Positions 43,294 to 51,456 of a stretch of 64,000 nt of DNA are shown in pieces; within the stretch, counting starts at the first letter, position 1; each line of letters begins with the position of its first letter. The position numbers and the translations under genes are program-made. Source of the DNA: Spirosoma oryzae (GTDB lineage: Bacteria > Bacteroidota > Bacteroidia > Cytophagales > Spirosomataceae); contig NZ_PVTE01000003.1 of assembly GCF_003002825.1 (NCBI RefSeq), positions 62,001 to 126,000 on the forward strand, read 5' to 3'. Below the pieces are notes generated by a model. That model ran no database searches, had not been told where the DNA came from, and saw only the letters and a list, made by a program, of their open reading frames with translations.

Positions 43294-43392
43294 TTCTTTT
43301 TAGCATACAACCAAGATTTATTTGCCCCTAACCCAGTACAGCTAGCACGATAAGTGAGATATTGCCGTGTCTGACTGGCTTTCCTTTACTTC

Positions 43393-45048
43393 ATGACAAC
43401 TCATCCACCGTTTATCTCCCCTATTGCCTGGTCTGACGCGGTTCGGCAGCCAGCTTTCTGGGCCGAACTTTGTCAGTCGTTACTACCGTCTTATATCAAT
43501 ACCTGCCGCTGGTTTGCCGGTAAAGCCAGGCAGCAGACGGGCCTGCACATACGAACGGCCATGCCGTTATCAATCGACGCCGAGTCCGGTAAGCTCGCGT
43601 ACCTGACCATTCTGTCGGTGAGCTATGCCGAAGGAGCCCCGGAAAATTATTTATTGCCGCTTTCGTTCGTCTCCGACCGGGCCACCCAGGGACGTCCTTT
43701 CAGCGTAGCCGACGTACCGGACAAAGGCCGTATCGGCGACGTGCAACTGGCCGGTCAGGCGGGGTTGCTGATCGACGCAATCTATGACGACCGATTTCGC
43801 CGTGCGCTGTTCGAAGCTATTTATGCCAGTCAGGTAATTCCCATGCCGGAAGGACAGCTCCGGTTTCAGCGGGGCCGGGGGCTGGAAGACGGCGACGCGA
43901 ACCTGCCGTCGCGCGTACTCCCCGTCGATTCGAGCAACTCGGCCATGACGTTCGGCGACAAGTATTTCGTGAAACTGTACCGCAAGCTGTTTCGCGAAAC
44001 CAACCCCGAAGTCGACATGGTGGCGTTCCTGACGGATGTGAGTTATTTCCCGAACATACCCGCTTTCGGCGGTAGCTTCGTCTGGCAGCGCGACGGGATC
44101 GCCGATGTGACACTGGGCATGGTGCAGCGCATGGTACCCAACGACAAAGACTCGTGGGGGCAAACCGGCGACTACCTCAACGATTTTCTGTATGCCGTAC
44201 CCCAGCGGTTGTTTACCATTCGGGAAGACGTCTTCGAAAAAGTAGAATTGCTGGGTCGGCGGACGGGCGAAATGCATAATGCGCTCTACAAAACGGGGGC
44301 AGATACCGATTTTGCGCCCGAACCGTTCACCGATAACTACCGCACCTTCATCATCAACCGGTTCGAGTCGTTACTCGCCCAACGATACGCGCTGCTGATC
44401 GACAAGTATACCGAACTCGATCCGCTGGCGCAACGGCTGGCCTGGGTGTTTATGGAAGCCCGCGAGATGATCGACGCCTTCATCAATGACTTCCGCACCC
44501 GGCCGCTTGGCTCGCTGCGCACGCGCATTCACGGAGACTACCACCTGGGGCAGGTACTGGCCACGGAGAACGACTTTGTCATTATCGATTTCGAAGGGGA
44601 GCCCGAAAGCAGCATCGCCGACCGCAAAATCAAGCATTCGCCCCTGAAAGACGTAGCCGGCATGATTCGTTCATATCATTACGCGGTCTGCGCCAAGCTG
44701 TTCAACTCGGCAGAAACCGAAGACCTTGATCCGGCGTATCTGCAACGCGTGTCGGACCGGTGGTTCTACCTCATCCGGGACACGTATCTGGACGCTTATT
44801 TCGATACGTTCGGTAGTCCGCATCCACTCTTTAAAAACAACAATGAGATCAATTTTCTGCTGTTGATTTATCTGTTGGAAAAAGCGGTGTACGAACTGGG
44901 CTACGAAATCAGTTACCGGCCATCGTGGGTCAAGATTCCGCTGAAAGGCATCATCGACGTAGTCACGGAGATCGAGAAGATCCGCATCAGCGACGGCACG
45001 TCCCAACCGACCGACATCCCCATGCTACAGAAGGGGCTGCTGCGCTAA
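43393..45048 (+). CDS. Maltokinase-like aminoglycoside-phosphotransferase-fold protein
   Basis: 551 aa. The N-terminal region (CRWFAGKARQ) is typical of the maltokinase/TreS C-terminal domain, and the kinase core has the phosphotransferase HGDYHLGQ loop, followed by IIDFEGEP (metal-binding Asp) and S-I-A-D-R. Maltokinase phosphorylates maltose with ATP to maltose-1-phosphate, the donor for GlgE. About 100 residues longer than simple maltokinases, without the trehalose synthase half. glgB lies two genes downstream, in the same orientation; no treS or glgE is present in the window. Confidence 0.88.
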   Translation: MTTHPPFISPIAWSDAVRQPAFWAELCQSLLPSYINTCRWFAGKARQQTGLHIRTAMPLSIDAESGKLAYLTILSVSYAEGAPENYLLPLSFVSDRATQGRPFSVADVPDKGRIGDVQLAGQAGLLIDAIYDDRFRRALFEAIYASQVIPMPEGQLRFQRGRGLEDGDANLPSRVLPVDSSNSAMTFGDKYFVKLYRKLFRETNPEVDMVAFLTDVSYFPNIPAFGGSFVWQRDGIADVTLGMVQRMVPNDKDSWGQTGDYLNDFLYAVPQRLFTIREDVFEKVELLGRRTGEMHNALYKTGADTDFAPEPFTDNYRTFIINRFESLLAQRYALLIDKYTELDPLAQRLAWVFMEAREMIDAFINDFRTRPLGSLRTRIHGDYHLGQVLATENDFVIIDFEGEPESSIADRKIKHSPLKDVAGMIRSYHYAVCAKLFNSAETEDLDPAYLQRVSDRWFYLIRDTYLDAYFDTFGSPHPLFKNNNEINFLLLIYLLEKAVYELGYEISYRPSWVKIPLKGIIDVVTEIEKIRISDGTSQPTDIPMLQKGLLR

Positions 45049-45089
45049 CAGACGGCATTCAGTTTCCGGTATACCCTCAACCAAAACCC

Positions 45090-45923
45090 ATGTCCTCACT
45101 ACGTACACATAGCATCCTTATCACCGGAGCCGGTTCGGGTATCGGGCGGCAGCTGACGATTCAGGCGGCCGCTACCGGTGCGCCGGTCATCGCGACCGAC
45201 ATCAACCTCGACGGACTGGCGGAAACGGCACGGCTGGCCGGCGGTACCGTAACGACTCACCAACTCGACGTATCGGATGCCGCAGCCATCCGGCAGTTCG
45301 CCACCGACACGATACCCACGCTGAACGGACGGCCGCTGCTGCTGGTCAACAATGCGGGGGTTGCGCTGGCCAGTGGCCCGTTTTCGACGACCGAACTGGA
45401 CGATTTCGAGTGGTTGCTCAACATCAACCTATGGGGAGTCATTCGCATGACGAAAGCCTTTTTACCGTACATGATCGAGCAGAACGCCGGTCACATCGTC
45501 AACCTGTCGAGCGTGTTTGGGCTGGCGGGCGTGATGAACCAGTCGGCCTACTGCACGGCCAAGTTCGGCGTCCGGGGTTTCAGCGACGTACTGCGCATGG
45601 AACTGCTCGACACACCGATTCAGGTTACCTGCGTACATCCCGGTGGTATCAAAACCAACATTGCGGCCAGCGCCCGGCAGGGTATCAACACGCCGGTGAC
45701 CGACGATATGAAGCGACGCATCGTCAGCAGCTTCGAAAGAGCCGCCCGCACCACGCCCGACGAAGCCGCCCGGCAGATCTGGCGGGGCGTCGAACAGAAC
45801 AAAGCGCGCGTATTGATCGGGGCCGACGCCCGACAAATCGAATGGGTGACGCGGCTGCTGCCTACGCGTTATGTGAACATTATTCGCAGTAAGATTGACC
45901 GCACCTTCACTACGGAAGGCTGA
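45090..45923 (+). CDS. Short-chain dehydrogenase/reductase
   Basis: 277 aa from ATG 45090; the frame extends upstream over the maltokinase gene without protein-like sequence. NAD(P) loop GAGSGIG (residues about 12-18), NNAG, catalytic Ser in VNLSSVFG and Y-x-x-x-K in AYCTAKFGV. Classical SDR with an extended C-terminus of the acetoin-reductase-like group. Substrate unknown. Its place between maltokinase and branching enzyme (41 and 60 base gaps) puts it in one transcription unit with them. Confidence 0.9.
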   Translation: MSSLRTHSILITGAGSGIGRQLTIQAAATGAPVIATDINLDGLAETARLAGGTVTTHQLDVSDAAAIRQFATDTIPTLNGRPLLLVNNAGVALASGPFSTTELDDFEWLLNINLWGVIRMTKAFLPYMIEQNAGHIVNLSSVFGLAGVMNQSAYCTAKFGVRGFSDVLRMELLDTPIQVTCVHPGGIKTNIAASARQGINTPVTDDMKRRIVSSFERAARTTPDEAARQIWRGVEQNKARVLIGADARQIEWVTRLLPTRYVNIIRSKIDRTFTTEG

Positions 45924-45983
45924 GATTTTTCTAACTTTCCGCCCGATCACCGGGTTCAACCAGTAACTCCGAATCGCTACCTA

Positions 45984-48125
45984 ATGGCAAAACGTACGAC
46001 TAGCACTACCCCTGACGGCACTCAGCCTGACCCGCAGACCGAGTCTGTTCAGTCCTCTTCCACCAGCGACGCCAAACCCAAAACGGCCCGCAAACCAAAA
46101 CCCGTAGATCCTTCCAAGGTAATGTCGCCCGGCCTGGACGCACCGACCGCCGAATTACCGGCTCAAAACACACCTACCCAACCCGCCGAAATGCCTGACA
46201 CCACCCAGCCCGCTGCTTCTGAATCGACGGGTACTTACTCCCGCTTCACTGATTTCGACGTCCACCTGTTTCGGGCGGGTAAGCACCAGCGGCTGTACGA
46301 AAAGTTTGGCTCGCACGTAGTCGAACATAACGGTGTAGCGGGTACATATTTCGCGGTCTGGGCCCCCTCCGCGCGTTACGTGGCCGTCATCGGCGATTTC
46401 AACGGCTGGGACAAGGGGAGTCATTCGATGAACGTTCGCTGGGACTCATCGGGCATCTGGGAAATTTTCGTTCCCAACATTGGCCGGGGTACCGTTTACA
46501 AATACTTTATCGTCCACGAAGGCGGTCGCGAACTGGAGAAAGGCGACCCGTACGCCCACTACTGGGAAGTACCGCCCAAAACGGCCTCGCTGGTCTGGGA
46601 CACCTATTACGAATGGAACGACCAGGACTGGATGACGGAGCGCGGGGCTAAAAACGCGCTGAACGCGCCCATTTCGGTTTACGAAGTTCACCTGGCATCG
46701 TGGCGTCGTGATCCGGGCAACCCGGAGCGCGAACTAAGCTTCGGCGAAATTGCCGACGCGCTGGTACCCTACGTGCAGGAGATGGGCTTTACCCACGTCG
46801 AATTCATGCCCGTCATGCAGTACCCATATGCACCGTCGTGGGGCTACCAGATCACGGGCTATTTCGCGCCGAGTAGCCGTTTCGGGTCACCCCAGGACTT
46901 TATGCGGCTGGTCGAACGGTTCCACCAGGCCGGTATCGGCGTGTTGCTCGACTGGGTGCCCAGCCACTTCCCCGGCGACGCGCACGGGCTGTACGAGTTC
47001 GACGGATCGCATCTCTATGAACACCCGGACATGCGGAAGGGCTACCACCCCGACTGGAAGAGCTATATCTTCAACTACGGTCGGCCGGAGGTACGTTCGT
47101 TCCTGCTGTCGAACGCGCTGTTCTGGCTCGACCGCTGCCATGCCGACGGGCTGCGCGTCGATGCCGTAGCGTCGATGCTGTACCTCGACTACTCGCGCAA
47201 CGCGGGCGAGTGGGAGCCGAATATGTTTGGCGGTCGTGAAAACCTGGAAGCCATTTCGCTGCTGAAGGAGATCAATGAAGCCGTCTATGCAGCCTTCCCG
47301 GATGTACAAACCATCGCCGAAGAATCGACCTCGTTCCCCGGCGTATCGCGCCCCCTGTATACGGGTGGCCTGGGCTTCGGTATGAAGTGGATGATGGGCT
47401 GGATGAACGATACGCTCAGCTACTTCGAGCGCGATCCGGCTTTCCGCAAATTCCACCAGGACAATCTGACATTCAGCACGATATATGCCTTCACGGAAAA
47501 CTTCATGCTGCCTCTGTCGCACGACGAAGTGGTATACGGCAAGCATTCGCTGGTAGGTAAGATGCCCGGCGACGAGTGGCAGCGGTTTGCGAACCTGCGT
47601 CTGCTGTTCTCGTATATGTTTACTCACTCGGGCACTAAGCTGCTTTTCATGGGTGGTGAATTCGGGCAGACCGAGGAGTGGAAGTTCGACAGCAGTCTCG
47701 ACTGGCACCTGCTTCAGTACGCACCCCACAGTGGCATGGCCGCCTGCGTGAAAGCGTTGAACAAACTGTACCGCAGCGAACCGGGACTGTACGACCGTAA
47801 CTTTACGGCTGACGGCTTCGAATGGATCGACACGGCCGATCGCGAAAATAGCGTCATCACCTACGCCCGAAAAGGCAACCGCCCGGAAGATACGCTGCTG
47901 ATTGTGTTGAACATGACCCCCGTTCCGCGTAATGGCTACCGCATCGGCGTGCCAACGGCGGGCGTTTATCACGAACTGTTCAACAGCGATGCCACCGAGT
48001 TTTACGGCAGTGGCGTCACCAACCCGAACGACATCACCGCCGATGCGGAAGCCTGGCAGGGTCGTACGCAGTCGCTACAGCTCAACATCCCCCCGCTGGG
48101 CGCGGTCGTGTTGAAGATGAAGTAA
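45984..48125 (+). CDS. glgB: 1,4-alpha-glucan branching enzyme
   Basis: 713 aa. The first about 75 residues are Pro/Ser/Thr-rich low complexity not found in most GlgB proteins. Then a carbohydrate-binding module 48 (YFAVWAPSARYVAVIGDFNGW), the GH13 barrel with HVEFMPV, the nucleophile in GLRVDAVASML (about 400) and the acid in IAEEST (about 450), LPLSHDEVVYGK, and a C-terminal alpha-amylase-like domain. Transfers alpha-1,4 chain segments to alpha-1,6 positions in glycogen. Last gene of the maltokinase-SDR-glgB set; 8-bp-plus palindromes follow. Confidence 0.95.
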   Translation: MAKRTTSTTPDGTQPDPQTESVQSSSTSDAKPKTARKPKPVDPSKVMSPGLDAPTAELPAQNTPTQPAEMPDTTQPAASESTGTYSRFTDFDVHLFRAGKHQRLYEKFGSHVVEHNGVAGTYFAVWAPSARYVAVIGDFNGWDKGSHSMNVRWDSSGIWEIFVPNIGRGTVYKYFIVHEGGRELEKGDPYAHYWEVPPKTASLVWDTYYEWNDQDWMTERGAKNALNAPISVYEVHLASWRRDPGNPERELSFGEIADALVPYVQEMGFTHVEFMPVMQYPYAPSWGYQITGYFAPSSRFGSPQDFMRLVERFHQAGIGVLLDWVPSHFPGDAHGLYEFDGSHLYEHPDMRKGYHPDWKSYIFNYGRPEVRSFLLSNALFWLDRCHADGLRVDAVASMLYLDYSRNAGEWEPNMFGGRENLEAISLLKEINEAVYAAFPDVQTIAEESTSFPGVSRPLYTGGLGFGMKWMMGWMNDTLSYFERDPAFRKFHQDNLTFSTIYAFTENFMLPLSHDEVVYGKHSLVGKMPGDEWQRFANLRLLFSYMFTHSGTKLLFMGGEFGQTEEWKFDSSLDWHLLQYAPHSGMAACVKALNKLYRSEPGLYDRNFTADGFEWIDTADRENSVITYARKGNRPEDTLLIVLNMTPVPRNGYRIGVPTAGVYHELFNSDATEFYGSGVTNPNDITADAEAWQGRTQSLQLNIPPLGAVVLKMK

Positions 48126-48132
48126 TTTTTTA

Positions 48133-48241
48133 GACAGGATTACAGGATTAACAAGATTGTTATCCGGGCGCACCGATTCCATTAGTATGCGAATTGGTGC
48201 GCTTGTTTGTCGAAAAATCCTGCTAATCCTGTAATCCTGTC
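48133..48241. repeat. Palindromic repeat (ACAGGATTA type) after glgB
   Basis: GACAGGATTACAGGATTA (48133-48150) is perfectly complementary to TAATCCTGTAATCCTGTC (48224-48241), with a second GC-rich hairpin inside (GCGCACCGATTC and complement with one mismatch). Resembles a family of GATTACAGG-word repeats I know from other bacterial genomes. Confidence 0.65.
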
Positions 48242-48278
48242 CAATATCTTTGCCCCTCAATCATCACGTTACGCCTGA

Positions 48279-49037
48279 ATGAAGAAAATTTTGCTGGCCG
48301 CCTGCCTGTTGGGCGCGGTCTCTTCGTTTGCGCAGTCGCCCGTATCGGCGCGGCTTAGCAGCGGTTACGATCTTGGTATGGCCTATTCGACCGACCGCTA
48401 CAATCCGTCTTTTCAATACTATCAGTTGCTCAATATTGGCAGTCGGAAGCTTATCTCGTTGGGCTGGAACTTTCGGGTGGGCGCTTTCTACGGCGACAAC
48501 ATCAATTATTACACCGCCCCTGCCCGCCTGACGCGGGGTAAATCGGGCTTCGGTGCACTGGGTGCTCCCCTCATTGAGGACAATATCGACCGGGTTCGCT
48601 TCGATTACGCAACAATGACGTCGGCGAACATCGGCATTCGGGGACAGATCAACCTGGGACGCGTTGAGATTGGTGCCACGGCCGACCTGGTTGGCCTGAC
48701 ACTGGGGCGTACACGCATTGGGCGGGTTTCATCAGCGAATGGCCGTTATCGGATCGATTCGGTAACGACGCGCGCGTTTACGGGCGTCTATGCCGAGCAG
48801 TCGGCTCGCCCGACGCGGCTCAATGCGCAGTTGCTGGGCGACAACGCCATGGGGACACTGTCGACCGAAGTCTATGCCCGCGTTCGCATCAGTCAGCGCG
48901 TCGGAATCAAAGTTGGCTATCAATGGCTGACGTCCGAAATGCGCCTGAGCAACCGCGACGTCGTTGCCGACAACGATCGCTACCGCAACCGCTCCGGCAT
49001 GGCCTACCTGGCCGTCACGCTGCCGATATTTCAGTAA
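48279..49037 (+). CDS. Outer-membrane beta-barrel-like protein
   Basis: 252 aa with a signal peptide (AACLLGAVSSFAQS, cut about residue 19). The mature protein is repetitive amphipathic strands with aromatic ends (NFRVGAFYGDNINYY, EVYARVRISQRVGIKVGYQW) and ends in A-V-T-L-P-I-F-Q. Consistent with a small barrel. Preceded by a -7 box TATCTTTG (48245-48252). No family recognised, no partner gene. Confidence 0.75.
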   Translation: MKKILLAACLLGAVSSFAQSPVSARLSSGYDLGMAYSTDRYNPSFQYYQLLNIGSRKLISLGWNFRVGAFYGDNINYYTAPARLTRGKSGFGALGAPLIEDNIDRVRFDYATMTSANIGIRGQINLGRVEIGATADLVGLTLGRTRIGRVSSANGRYRIDSVTTRAFTGVYAEQSARPTRLNAQLLGDNAMGTLSTEVYARVRISQRVGIKVGYQWLTSEMRLSNRDVVADNDRYRNRSGMAYLAVTLPIFQ

Positions 49038-49045
49038 GTTATAAA

Positions 49046-49129
49046 GTTGCAAAGTTGTAGGGTTGTAAAGTTGCCATCCGGCGTCAGCTACGACGCGCCA
49101 GCAACTTTACAACCCTACAACTTTGCAAC
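49046..49129. repeat. Perfect 29-bp inverted repeat between convergent genes
   Basis: 49046-49074 (GTTGCAAAGTTGTAGG ...) and 49101-49129 are exact complements; the 26-nt loop holds a smaller GGCGTC-type stem. The arm is built from near-direct repeats of AAGTTG/GGGTTG words. Sits between stop codons 49037 (+) and 49136 (-). Confidence 0.75.
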
Positions 49130-49135
49130 CCCCTT

Positions 49136-50098
49136 CTACACCTCCAGTGGCTTCAAATCGAAGTAGGTTTCAAAGATAGCGGCACCGACTTCGTTGGTCC
49201 GGGTCTGGAAACTATCGAGATACTGGTGCAGCCCTTTTTTGAAAATGTCGGTGGTTTCGGTGAACTCGATTTCCGACCGTAGCTTACTCAGCCGCCGTTC
49301 GGCCATGTTACCGAAGCCACTGGTAATGTTGTTACCCGATATTTCGTAGAGCGACAGTTCGGCCTGCCGGATGCAGTGCGCCACCGATCGGGGAAACGCC
49401 TTGCTCAGAATCAGAAATTCAACGATACTGGCGGGTGTCAGCGTGCGGTATTGCTGCCGGTGCATGTTGTACGCGCTGACCGACTTCAGTACGGCCGACC
49501 AGATCATCAGGTCGAGCGTCGACCCAACGGCTTCGACCTGCGGCAAGAGCGTAAAATATTTTACGTCCAGAAAGCGCGACGTTTTATCCGCCCTTTCCAG
49601 GAAACGGCCCAGCCGACCGAAATGCCAGGCATCGTTCCGCGTGATCGTCGCATCGATGATACCGTAGAATAACTGGATGGCGTTACGAATTTCGTTGAAG
49701 TAAGTCTGTGTCTGCGTTTGCTCCTGCTGCTGCCGGGGGTCGGTATCGCGCACCATCAGGTAGAACTGGTTCAGGTGCTCCCACATTTCCTTTGAAATCA
49801 CTTCGCGGATCGTCCGGGCGTTTTCGCGGGCATTGCTCAAACACGAAATAATCGAGTTCGGGTTGCGCTTATCGAACGTCATAAACTGAATGACGTTCTC
49901 CCGCGTCGCGGCCTTGTAATAGTCCGCAAACAGGTCATTATCAGCCGTTGCAATCAGCAGCGGTTCCCATTGCTGATTGACGGTCGGGGGCAGATCCAGT
50001 TCGAGATTGAAGTTGACGCTCATGAATCGAGCGTAATTTTCGGCCCGCTCAATATAGCGGTGCATCCAGTAAACAGAGTTGGCAACGCGACTCAGCAT
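49136..50098 (-). CDS. Alpha-E (DUF403) domain protein
   Basis: 320 aa, all helical. Opens MLSRVANSVYWMHRYIERAENYARF, the diagnostic start of the alpha-E family, with later REVISKEMWEHLNQFYLMV and GRFLERADKTSRFLDVKYF. Family members usually sit beside a circularly permuted ATP-grasp protein and a transglutaminase-like protease, a suspected peptide-modifying set; none adjoins this copy. The divergent NIPSNAP gene shares its upstream region, with a promoter found at 50135-50165. Confidence 0.9.
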   Translation of the reverse strand: MLSRVANSVYWMHRYIERAENYARFMSVNFNLELDLPPTVNQQWEPLLIATADNDLFADYYKAATRENVIQFMTFDKRNPNSIISCLSNARENARTIREVISKEMWEHLNQFYLMVRDTDPRQQQEQTQTQTYFNEIRNAIQLFYGIIDATITRNDAWHFGRLGRFLERADKTSRFLDVKYFTLLPQVEAVGSTLDLMIWSAVLKSVSAYNMHRQQYRTLTPASIVEFLILSKAFPRSVAHCIRQAELSLYEISGNNITSGFGNMAERRLSKLRSEIEFTETTDIFKKGLHQYLDSFQTRTNEVGAAIFETYFDLKPLEV

Positions 50099-50134
50099 GG
50101 TGTCAGACGGTTAGTAATAACGGAGGGGTATCGA

Positions 50135-50165
50135 CAAAAATAGGTTTCTGCTGCTGTTTTGCAAG
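50135..50165 (-). promoter_or_regulatory. Promoter of the alpha-E gene
   Basis: On the minus strand CTTG (50165-50162), 19-base spacer, TATTTTTG (50142-50135), then 36 bases to ATG 50098. On the plus strand TATATTTG (50186-50193) may serve the divergent NIPSNAP gene. Confidence 0.65.
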
Positions 50166-50247
50166 CCAATGGTGCATCTGCCCCGTATATTTGTTTGCAT
50201 CCACGCCGAATCACTTTCATTATCTCCTGTTCCTAAACCCTTATTGT

Positions 50248-51018
50248 ATGAGTCGTTTTAGTACCCTGCTGACGATGGGTCTGCTGGCAGTTTCTGCATT
50301 TGCCGCAACGTTTGCGTCGCCCCCCGCCAAGCCCAGCACGAAGCTGTACGAAGTGCGTATCTATCACCCAACGCCCGGCAATTACGCCAACATCGTCGAT
50401 CGGTTCCGGCAGTATACAACCAAGCTGTTCGAAAAACACGGTATGGAAAACATCGGCTATTGGACCCCCACCGACACGACCGACAAGCGACTTATTTACA
50501 TCCTGGCGTACCCCGACCGGGCCGCCCGTGACGCATCGTGGAAAGCTTTTGGGAACGACCCGGACTGGAAAGCGGTGGTCGCCAAGACGGAGGCTAACGG
50601 CAGGATCGTCGCGAAAGTCGACCAGATCTTTATGACCGAAGCCGACATCTCACCGGCCCTCAAGCTCAAAAAAGCGTCGCCCACCCGCGTATTCGAGATG
50701 CGTACGTACTTCCCGGCACCCGGCAAGCTCGCCGACCTGCTCAGCCGCTTCCGCGATCACACAATCAAGCTGTTCAGCAAACACGGCATGACGAACGTCG
50801 CCTACTGGCTCACCGAAGACAAGGATGCCGACGGTCAGTCGAAGCTGGTTTATATTCTGGCGCACCCCAGCGAAGCGGAAGGGAAACAGCATTTCGATGA
50901 ATTCCGCAAGGATGTCAAGTGGGTAAAGGCCAAAGCCGACTCCGAAAAGAACGGCTCGCTAACGACGAAGGTCGAATCGGTATATATGGTCCCGACGGAT
51001 TATTCGCCGATCCAATAG
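50248..51018 (+). CDS. Exported double NIPSNAP-domain protein
   Basis: 256 aa from ATG 50248, giving a signal peptide (LLAVSAFAATFASP). Two NIPSNAP dimeric ferredoxin-like domains in tandem: residues about 30-130 (KLYEVRIYHPTPGNYANIV, GYWTPTD) and about 140-250 (RVFEMRTYFPAPGKLADLL, AYWLTED). The duplicated domains could pair within one chain. NIPSNAP proteins are of unknown catalytic role. Exported forms are frequent in Spirosoma-like genomes. Standalone, then the repeat element at 51024. Confidence 0.9.
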   Translation: MSRFSTLLTMGLLAVSAFAATFASPPAKPSTKLYEVRIYHPTPGNYANIVDRFRQYTTKLFEKHGMENIGYWTPTDTTDKRLIYILAYPDRAARDASWKAFGNDPDWKAVVAKTEANGRIVAKVDQIFMTEADISPALKLKKASPTRVFEMRTYFPAPGKLADLLSRFRDHTIKLFSKHGMTNVAYWLTEDKDADGQSKLVYILAHPSEAEGKQHFDEFRKDVKWVKAKADSEKNGSLTTKVESVYMVPTDYSPIQ

Positions 51019-51023
51019 TCGTC

Positions 51024-51381
51024 CTGAACCGCCGGGCGGCCCCGTGTGATTTATACTGATTGATTTGATAGACTGTGATTTTCTGCTACTGGAAGAATCA
51101 GTGAAATCATCTCAATCACACGAATCACAGTCCGGATTGTCTGAACTGTGATTGACCCTGATTGATTTGATAGGCTGTGATTTTCCGCTACTGAAAGGAT
51201 CAGTGAAATCAAGTCAATCACATGAATCACAGTTCGAGACAATCTTGAACTGTGATTCATGTGATTGACTTGATGGACTATGATTATTTCTACTTCTCCA
51301 TAAATCAGCGAAATCATAAAAATCAAACGAATCATAGTTCAGACAATCACATGAATCACACGGGGCCGCCCGGCGGTTCAG
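51024..51381. repeat. Repeat element: three 102-bp direct repeats between 28-bp inverted ends
   Basis: The 28 bases at 51024-51051 (CTGAACCGCCGGGCGGCCCC ...) are exactly complementary to 51354-51381. Between them three copies of an about 102-bp unit begin near 51056, 51158 and 51261 with CTGATTGATTTGAT-like words, each holding TGATT/AATCA inverted parts. The interior is A/T-rich, the ends GC-rich. No transposase or protein-like frame. It fills most of the 438-base gap between the NIPSNAP and oxidoreductase genes. Confidence 0.85.
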
Positions 51382-51456
51382 AACGTGAACAATCATAGTC
51401 TATCTGTGTAATCATAAAAATCACAGTTCAAGACAGACACAGTTCAAGACGACGTT

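Noticed and set aside
51056-51360. Possible CRISPR array in the 102-bp repeats
   Set aside because: Repeat units are about 102 bp with internal inverted words and no constant repeat-spacer pattern; no cas genes nearby.
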